Shown: positions 23,769 through 32,400 of the stretch, piece after piece
How the letters are laid out: each line of letters opens with the position of its first letter
Numbering within the stretch: position 1 is the first letter of the stretch
Assembly (NCBI GenBank): GCA_944472135.2
Contig: OX235265.1
Span: forward strand, 44,179,459 to 44,243,458
Length of the DNA: 64,000 nt
DNA from: Trichobilharzia regenti
Taxonomy: Eukaryota > Platyhelminthes > Trematoda > Strigeidida > Schistosomatidae
Reading direction: 5' to 3'
Program-made: the position numbers and the translations under genes
Notes under the pieces: generated by a model
What the model was told of the DNA's origin: nothing
Database searches by the model: none
What the model saw: the letters and a program-made list of their open reading frames with translations, nothing else

Positions 23769-24600
23769 TGTCGAGGAGATGCCTGGCGATGGATGGCACT
23801 GTTTAAAGCATTTGTTCCCTTTAGACATAAGCTTTTTGGTACATGTTCAGAAAATCATAGATATGCCCTTCTTTCTGTCCTTCCAATTTAACTGCTCCCG
23901 CAGATACATGTAAATACAGTTGGAGTTAACATGAGAAGGATATCTATTGAATTTCGATTGCACCAAAGAGCAAGTTGTTCGATAGATGGGGACGAACTTA
24001 GCTGCAGAATAGGCTATGGCTAGTGACGTACTCAGTCTTCTGTTGATCATCGCTGCAATGTTTTCACCTTTATAATCAAGTTGAATGTAGATTGGCTTTT
24101 TACAAACTGTGATATGTTTTACATTTGTGACTTCAGATCTTCCGTACTTGTTAGTGAACCTTTGAGGGTAACCATCGATCTTCAACATTCTTTGAAGAAA
24201 CTCGAATTCTTTCTCTAATTTCTCTGTAGAGCATATTCTCCTCGCTCTATAGTACAGAGTCTTGACTAGACCGCGCTTAAAGCTACTTGGACAAAAGCTA
24301 TTAAAATGTAAGTATTGTCCTTTTCATGTAGGCTTTCGATAAATTGTCTTCTGAAAACTACCGCCTTGTAGGTGTTCCATGCCAATATCGAGGAAGTGGA
24401 ACTTTCCGTTACTTTCATGTTCCACAGTAAACTCAATATTGGTGTGTCCATCATTGAATAATCTGAGTAAGTGTGAAGCATGACTATCAATGTTGCACAC
24501 CATAAATATGTCATCAACATATCGACAGTAGGAAGTTGTTTCGCCGATTGTATGCTTCAACTTTGTTCTTTCAAAGTTGGACATGAATATATCTGCTAGA
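23769..24600 (-). pseudogene. Penelope-like element D, inverted partner of C
   Basis: Minus strand. RT catalytic block TTSYCRYVDDIFMVCN (24490-24540), then VEHESNGKFHFLDIGMEHLQ, then from 24188 down the same 112 codons as in C, with the same frameshift. The duplication therefore came after that mutation. Confidence 0.82.
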
Positions 24601-24682
24601 ATGGTTGATCACCACGGTTAGTTGAAAGTTGAATTAGGTTGATATTGTTTTGTAATAGTAATGTAACGCTGATAAGTATTCT

Positions 24683-25015
24683 AACTTCTGAACAACTCAA
24701 AGCCCTAAAGAAACTTAAGCACAATACTGATATCGTTATTGTCAAGCAAGAATAAAGATTCAGGTGTGGTCATAATGGACAAGAGTGAAAATGAAAGTAA
24801 TACGCTATTCATTCTCCAAAATGAGGACAAACTTATCAAAGACTCTTTTTCAGATAATGTGAAGACTTTAAAAAGCAAGGTGACCAACAATCTAGTAAAG
24901 TTCCTGGGTATGATTGTGAACAATAAACTGTGTTCGACATGTCATCGAGTAAGCCAACTACAGTGGAATTACATATTACTACAGTATCCAAGGGGTTTTT
25001 TGACATAATAATTCT
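24683..25015 (+). pseudogene. Penelope-like element E, N-terminal RT region
   Basis: Plus strand: KLKHNTDIVIVKQ, then KDSGVVIMDKSENESNTLFI, LQNEDKLIKDSF, NNLVKFLG. This is the conserved pre-RT stretch of PLEs. Broken by a frameshift near 24750 and again near 24940. It is head to head with D. Confidence 0.72.
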
Positions 25016-25224
25016 TTCAGCCATCTTTTTCTCGTCTGTAAGTGTGAATTTGACGTAAGTTAATTCACTTTCGACCACTTAAACTCTGTTAACTCTTGCA
25101 TAAATATGTATGATTATTAAATAAGGCAAAATTAGACTTTAAGCACCACTAACTACCAATCAGCAAATGATCTCGAACGCACCAACCATGTGAAGGAGGC
25201 ATTTTGTGTATGGATTACGCATAT

Positions 25225-25505
25225 TCAAGTATTGGTTTGTAAGGATTTGGTCGATTGGTTACAGGATTTCATCATGAACTGATATTGGTTAGAGAACCAT
25301 TGGAAAACCTGCCAGGGAGTACTGGGCAGTTGTTTCATCCTAGTTTGGGACTCTTCATCAGTACGCACCCACCAGGGCTCGAACCCGGGACCTACTGTTT
25401 ACCAGGCGAGCTTGTATACCATTAAGCCACTGGTTTTTGAGTTCTAACTTCTGCCAGTTCACGATATGGCGCAACCGCTAGCCAATGTCTTCGGCGTATT
25501 ACAGA
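25225..25505 (-). mobile_element. Hammerhead (Smalpha-like) SINE
   Basis: Minus strand: A/B boxes (GGTTCGAGCCC form), stem I GTACTG/CAGTAC, core ATGAAGA (first C changed), GAAA intact, cleavage GUC changed to GCC. Confidence 0.8.
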
Positions 25506-25549
25506 GGATACCTTACTCTCACATGTGATAAAAATAGATCTCAGTCTTA

Positions 25550-25745
25550 CGTCGGAGTGTCAAAGAGTATAATTCCATTGTGGGTAAAATTTATTTTGAT
25601 AGAGTTTTATAATGTTATACAGTAATATCTACTGAGCAGTAGATTGTGGTCGAAACGTTCTCATCAGTAAATATTACCGTATAACACCCTGAGACTTTAT
25701 CAAAATAAATTTTACCCACAATGAAATTATACCCTACCACAGTAA
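25550..25745. repeat. Foldback of PLE terminus, about 80-bp arms
   Basis: 25556-25634 and 25665-25742 are inverted copies with a 30-bp centre that holds GTCGAAACG. The same terminal family is at 6795 and 42130. Confidence 0.75.
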
Positions 25746-26320
25746 ACGAGTTCTATTCTTATATGAATGGAGAAATTTAACAACATTCTATGCATGCAAT
25801 TATTTGGGTATTCTAACCGTAACAATAACGTGAAAATATCCCTAAAGTAACTGTAATCTAACTCAAATCAAACATACTGTCACCTTTGTTAGGTTAACCT
25901 AACCTTAACTTGTCCTTGGTTTGAAGGGTAACTTAATCTTTCCCAAACGTAAGCTGAAACTTACTAGATATCCTATTTAATAATGTAACACTTCGATTAG
26001 CATATTTTATTGATGATGACAACAACATTATTTGCAGCATTTCACTAACTTGCTCAGTGAGCGTTTCAAGATCATTGGTGCGGTCGCACTCCATTGGGAG
26101 TGAGTGATGCTTAAAGTTTAACTTGGCCGCATATATGTGTGTGATAGGAATGTCAGAATGTGTTACGCAAGTAAATTACACACTTCAAAACAATGCCATC
26201 TTCTTATCGTTTTGTAGAAATCATTAAACACAAATGCTTTTATGCACATATCATACAACAAACACTGAGGCACAATCACTAAAGACGAAAAAAAATTAGT
26301 GGTGCTTTAGCTGAAAGAAG
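25746..26320. other. Unassigned
   Basis: Nothing recognised. Confidence 0.4.
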
Positions 26321-26324
26321 AGAA

Positions 26325-27565
26325 CACGAAGTTTAACAAAAATGGTGATATTTTCGACGATTTCATTTTCAAAAGCAGCTGTACAACCGCATTGAAATAC
26401 ACAAATTTACATACATGCAATTTTTATTCGATTCTACATAATGACGAAGGCGAATAAAAGGTGACAATTACTTTCAACTAGATATGGTTTACGAGAGGCT
26501 TAGAAACAAAAGTTACACAGGATTAGAACGAATTACAAGTGTGTAAAAACAAAATGAGCATGGAAACAAATTTGAAATCATAATTTTCAACTTGAAATGT
26601 AGGTTAGGTGGTGTGAATATAGATTACAAGAGTCGAAAATTGCACAGGATTAAAATATAACTGTACAATAGTTATTTTAAACGAATTACAAATGTGAGCA
26701 GGAAACGCATGGAAAGGCTTAAAATAACTGTTCTTATAACTGAAAAAATGGGATGAATTGCATGAAGACAAAGAAAGAAGAATCACACACACACACATAG
26801 AGAACGAAAGAAAATCAAAAACAAAAACCCATAGGCTAACGGAACATACCGAACTAGGTCCATGGTAGTCGTAGAGGTTGGACTAATTTCTTTTGAAGTA
26901 TTGGTTTTGTAGGGATTTTGTTTTGTTTGATTGTATGGAGGGTTCCATCATGAGCTAACATCAGTTAGAGAACCACCTCCCAGGTTTTCCAGTGGTTCTC
27001 TAACTGATGTTAGCTCATGATGAAATCCTCCATATAATTTCTTTTGAACACACAGCTCCGGCTTTTCGATGCATACTGCGACAGCTTCCGCAGTACAGAA
27101 AAGTCAGAAGCATACTGCCTATGGTAGGCTTCTGTTGACTTTGAAAATGACTTTAAAGGAATCAGCTGAGATGCTGTGAGAAGTGTTGACCAGATGTTTA
27201 GTAATGGCGATTCTCATTGAAAAGGTGTCTTCTGTTTAATTTTCGACTCCTTTAATTTATATTCACACCTCCTAACCTCCATTTCAAGTTGAAAATTATG
27301 ATTTCAAATTTGTTTCCATGCTCATTTTGTTTTTACACACTTGTAATTCGTTCTAATCCTGTGTAACTTTTGTTTCTAAGCCTCTTGTAAACCATATCTA
27401 GTTGAAAATAATTGTCACCTTTTATTCGCCTTCGTCATTATGTAGAATCGAATAAAAATTGTATCTATGTAAATTTGTGTATTTCAATGCGGTTGTACAG
27501 CTGCTTTTGAAAATGAAATCGTCGAAAATATCACCATTTTTGTTAAACTTCGTGTTCTTTTCCTT
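26325..27565 (-). mobile_element. PLE with inverted 3' ends, interrupted by foldback SINE
   Basis: 26332-26640 and 27240-27560 are inverted copies (about 310 bp, a few percent different) of the PLE end at 9425-9740. 26640-26883 and 27049-27235 continue the same PLE as at 9740-10130 on the minus strand, split at 26884-27048 by a 137-bp SINE composite. No open endonuclease survives. Confidence 0.78.
26898..27034. mobile_element. Foldback hammerhead-SINE composite 2 (tails only)
   Basis: 137 bp: a SINE tail inverted against itself (arms around 26940-26973 and 26988-27028). Flanked by a perfect 14-bp duplication TAATTTCTTTTGAA at 26884-26897 and 27035-27048. The related site in the PLE at 9950-9975 has one copy and no insert. 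Confidence 0.88.
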
Positions 27566-27639
27566 CTTTAGTTGGTAGACTAATTTCAAGATATTGTTTC
27601 ACAAACACGCAGGTTATACCATATTGCTATAATTCATTT

Positions 27640-27930
27640 GGTTTCCTGGTGGAACACAGAGCTCTAACAGCACATCTTTATTTCACTGTAGTCCTTTATC
27701 GCTAGCTACATGATAACCCTTAAGCTTTCATCTCTTGCTAACACGATCTCCTCTACGACAACGTCAGACGTTCAACTTGCCAAGTGTACTAATTCACTAG
27801 TCAATCTTATGTCTGGAAGAAGAGGGAAGGTTGGGTGTGAGACTGGCGACCCTAACCCCCCTAGAAAATAAACCCAATCGCTTCAGAAACTTCAACGCCC
27901 CCTGTTCGAAGAAAATCGCGCGATAGAAAT
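27640..27930 (-). mobile_element. RTE tail plus SINE scraps
   Basis: 27650-27760 resembles the RTE 3' end (minus; 'ttcctggtggaacacagagct'). 27805-27910 resembles the middle of the RTE-tailed SINE. Much decayed. Confidence 0.45.
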
Positions 27931-27940
27931 ACCTGAGAAC

Positions 27941-28650
27941 AATTTGTAATCTGAGGATTTCATCATGAGCTGACATTAGTTAGAGAACCATTGAAAAACC
28001 TGCCTGGGAGTACTGGACAGATGTTTTGTTAGCCTAGTTTGGGACTCTTTGGCAGTACGCACCCACCGGGATTCGAACCCAGGACCTTCCGGTTACAAGG
28101 CGAGCTCGTATACCATTAAGCCACTGGGACCCGATCCAATGATCCTTGAATTCTAACTTCTGCCAATTCACGAAATAGCGCGACCGCTAGCCAATGTCTG
28201 AGGAAATCCTCAGACCAATCAAATCCCTACAAACCAACACTTGAATACCAATGAGATGCTCACTGGCGACTGGCCCTATTCAGGCAGGTAGTTACCTGGG
28301 GTTCTAGTAGTTATCTCGTGACCATTAAGATGCAGTGGTGAGGACAAATACTCGCCGAAGACATTGGCTAGCGGTCGCGCTATTTCGTGAATTGGCAGAA
28401 GTTAGAATTCAAGGATCATTGGATCGGGTCCCAGTGGCTTAATGGTATACGAGCTCGCCTTGAAACCGGAAGGTCCTGGGTTCGAATCCCGGTGGGTGCG
28501 TACTGCCAAAGAGTCCCAAACTAGAGCGGAGGAAACAGCTGTCCAGTACTCCCAGGCAGGTTTTCCAATGCTTCTCTAACAAATGTCAGCTCATGATGAA
28601 GTCCTCAGACCAATCAAGTCCCTACAAACCAACACTTGAATTTGTAATCT
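27941..28650. mobile_element. Foldback hammerhead-SINE composite 3
   Basis: Insert 27953-28638 between perfect 12-bp copies AATTTGTAATCT (27941-27952, 28639-28650). Order: minus copy (to about 28196), plus tail fragment (28197-28246), plus full copy (28247-28638). Both hammerhead cores read CCAAAGA, a shared defect, so the two arms are close relatives. Confidence 0.88.
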
Positions 28651-28820
28651 ATATCATAGCTAGACTGTTGTTTAGTCACATGATGACGTAATCAGATATA
28701 AAAGCTTCAAGGACAGTGAACAATTTCCACCCTTAGTAGACCACCCTTAATAAACACCGCTCTTATAATAAGTTGGTATTCAATGTTTAGAAAAATTATA
28801 TTTAGAAAAAGAAGTATACT
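28651..28820. other. Spacer between SINE composite and ELP2 3' end
   Basis: Short, with ATATAAAAGC at about 28696; no gene assigned. Confidence 0.35.
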
Positions 28821-28826
28821 TTTATT
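28821..28826 (-). terminator. Candidate ELP2 polyadenylation signal
   Basis: AATAAA on the minus strand (tttatt on plus), about 90 nt after the ELP2 stop codon. Position and sequence fit a poly(A) signal; use is not proven. Confidence 0.5.
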
Positions 28827-28913
28827 CCATAAAAATCAGATTATATGAAAATACAAATCATGCTCAGCCATAGCATAAAGTGAATACACACACAGACACA
28901 CATGAAGTAGAAA

Positions 28914-29409
28914 TCAAATCAACGCCCGGTTGACTTTGAAAACACGTACCAATCCATCATCACCAGCTGTAGATAAATGTATAACTGATTTGTTAATCTT
29001 TTTACTCGCATTAGTATTATTCTTTTCTGGTAAAAATGAAATTCTTCTCAATCGTTTACCCGGAACATGACACCAATTTGTTGGAAAGTTTAGCACAACT
29101 GACCATGTGAAGAAACGTTCACTTGACGATTGTGACTTAATCAACTTTAAAAGAATTATGCTACCAGATTCTAGACCAACAGCCATTAAATACGAATGAT
29201 TAGCATGATGATGATGATTAGATTCGTCCTGCAGAGTGACAGTCTCACAAACATCCAAGGCTGTAACAGCATGGCCAAAATCTTTGTAAGTATCTAAGCG
29301 ACGAAGTACTTCAGGGGGTGTATTGCCATCATTATCTGTTTGCGTTTGCGTTTTAACACTGCCACTCCAACAACATACTGTTGTATCACGAGATCCAGTG
29401 AAGAAGTAT
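28914..29409 (-). CDS. ELP2: ELP2 last coding exon
   Basis: 496 nt from acceptor TTTTCAG to TGA at 28914-28916. The first base completes Lys from the previous exon, then [22 protein letters not shown], a His-rich loop, [15 protein letters not shown], and the final blade [18 protein letters not shown]. This matches the ELP2 C-terminus, including the terminal blade. Confidence 0.94.
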
Positions 29410-32400
29410 CTGAAAAAAAAGTTTTTTTTAAAAAAAAAAGAAAAAGTGCTGATTTATTCAGAGTGTCAATGCACCTATATGAACAATCAAATGATAACCA
29501 CTGAACTATATGACTGTATCAATCCTTTGTCAAACAAATATAAACAATCAATTGTAATGAATGGGACACTGTTCCTGGTGAAATGTCCACTAAGAATGTG
29601 AACACATTGGGGCATAAAAATGGTGTAAAAACACTCGCATTTAGAGCTCAACAAAAATGGTGGTCTTTTCGACGATTTCATTTTCAAAAGCAGCTGTACA
29701 ACCGCATTGAAATACACAAATTTACATTGATACAATTTTTACTCGATTCCACATAATGACGAAGGCGAATAAAAGATGACAATTATTTTCAACCAGATAT
29801 GGTTTACGAGAGGCTTAGAAACAAAATTACACAGGATTAGAACGAATTACAGATATGTACAAAATGAGTATGGAAATAAGTTGTGTTACGAAGGTGATTG
29901 AGTCTTAGAACGATGAGTGATGCTTGAATCTTGAAAAGACGAATGAACCAAGAATTTAGGCTTTATTCATTTTACAATGAAGCCGGAATGGCTTAAACAT
30001 ATAAAGGAAAAAAAGAGTGTTAATAGCGGTAGAGATATGAATATGACTAGATACGTATTATAAGAAAAGTTCACAACATTCACTGCGGCTTGAAAAGGAA
30101 TGAGCCATTATGTCACGCTTCTCTGGTACGCAAATTGTAAGGCCGTACACGTTGTTGTTTTTCCAAAAGAATACGCCCGTTGTTCGTTTCAGTTGTATTT
30201 TCTTCACGAAGAATATTAGGATCAGTGGTCGCATCCCCATTTACTTGTTGCTCAGGAATTGCGTCGCCCTCCGGTATTGAATTTTCAACTTGATCTATAT
30301 CTTCGCCTTTGGGTGCCAGATGATGAAGAGCAACTGTATCTTCACGTCCATTACCGAAGCGAACGTGAGCGAATTGCGGGTTACAATTCAATAGCTCCAC
30401 CTCTTCAACCAGGGGATCGAATTTGGACTGACGAACACTCCGCCGGAGAAGTACTGGTCCTGGTACAGTGAGCCAAGTAGGAAGAGTTGTCCCAGATGTC
30501 GATCTTCGGTTATAGGTAAACAGTCGTTCGTGTGGCGTGGCGTTCGTTGCAGTACAGAGCAAAGATCTGATGGAATGCAAGGCGTCGAGTAGAACAGACT
30601 CCCATTGTGCCGTTGGTAGGCCCCGTGATCTTAATGCTAGAGTGATGGCACGCCAAAGTGTTCCATTGAGGCGCTCGACCTGCCCATTGGCTTGAGGATT
30701 GTATGAGGTAGTACGACTGGTTGCTACGCCTTTCTCCAGAAGAAATGCCCGTAATTCGGTAGACATGAAAGCAGCGCCTCTGTCGGTATGTATGTAAGAA
30801 GGCATACCGAAAATCGAAAACAGTTGGCAAAGGCAATTCATTACCGTTTGAGACGACATGTCGGGGCAGGCGAATGCAAAGGGGAATCGAGAATATTCAT
30901 CGATCAGCGTGAGCAGATAGTGATTGCGGCTAGCTGACGGTAGAGGTCCTTTAAAGTCGATGCTTAACCTTTCAAAAGGTTGGGTTGCTTTTATGAGTTT
31001 GAAATTAGAGGGATTGTAAAATTGAGGCTTTAACTCACAGCATGTCACGCATTTACTGGTTACATTGCGCACCTCGTCAAGGGAGAATGGAAGGTTTCTC
31101 GAGCGTACAAAATGCATCATTCGGACAACTCCAGGATGGCACATAGAGTCATGGAGAAATTTCAAGTCGCACACTGACTGCAAGGAACCGCAGAAACTAC
31201 GGGAAAATGTATCAGCAGCTTGATTATCCCTTCCAGGACGATAAATGATGTCATATTGATAAGGGGATAGCTCAATTCTCCAACGCATTATTTTATCGTT
31301 CTTGATTTTGCCTTTATGAATCTTGTCAAACATGAATGCTACTGAACGTTGATCAGTGACAAGTTTGAAGTGATTTCCGAGAAGGTAATGCTTCCACTTA
31401 CGAATTGCTTCAACCACGGCATAGGCTTCTTTCTCAACCGATGAATGATGTTTCTCACTTCGAGAGAGGCTTCGAGAAAAGAAGGCGACAGGTTTACCAT
31501 TCTGGTTTAATGTAGCTGCAATTGAGACATCTGAAGCATCTGTTTCAACAACAAGGGGTGCTTTCGGATCAACTACCACAACGACTGCACGTTCTAAGTC
31601 GTCTTTCAGTTTGTCAAAAGCATTTCGAGTTTCGATATCAAGAGGGAAAATCCGATTATTTACCAATGGGTGGATTTTATCTGAGAAGCGAGGGATCCAC
31701 TGTGAATAATAAGCAAATAATCCAACGGCCCGTTGTTGAGATTTGATATCTGTGGGTGGTTCTAGATCACGAAGAGGTTTTAGCCGATCGGGATCTGGTT
31801 TAATAACCCCCTTTGAAACTTCATAACCGAGTAATTGTATGCTTCTGCTTGAGATCACACTTTTGGAATCATTAAGGGTTATTCCATAATTGCGTGCTGC
31901 TACCATAAACTTGTTTAGATTTTTGTCGTGTTCCTCCTGAGTTTTGCCGCAGATAGTGACATTGTCAATGTAGGCAAACGTGCTTGTGAGTTGTTCTTTA
32001 CTGATCAATTCATCGATAATGCGTTGAAAACAAGCTACGCCATTGGTAACACCAAAAGGAATTCGGCAAAATTGGTAAAGTTTCCCACAAGCCTCGAAAG
32101 CAGTATATGGTTTATCTTCGTTCCTTAGGGCAATTTGATGATAAGCATTCTTCAGATCAAGAGTGCTGAATATGTCATATTGTGCGATTTTTTCTATCAT
32201 TTCGTCAATCCTAGGTAATGGGTAAGCATCCAGAAAAGTGAATCGATTGATTGTCTGACTATAATCAACTACCATCCTCTTTTTATGGCGTTCGTTTGAC
32301 GTAACAAGAACTTGAGCTCGCCAAGGAGAATTAGAAGGTTCAATAACACCTTCTTGCAGTAACCGGTTGACTTCGGTGGAAATAAAACTTTCATCTTCAC

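Noticed and set aside
28690..28760. TATA-like ATATAAAAGC downstream of ELP2, possible promoter of another gene
   Set aside because: No coding region follows on the plus strand within several kb; AT-rich chance match is likely.
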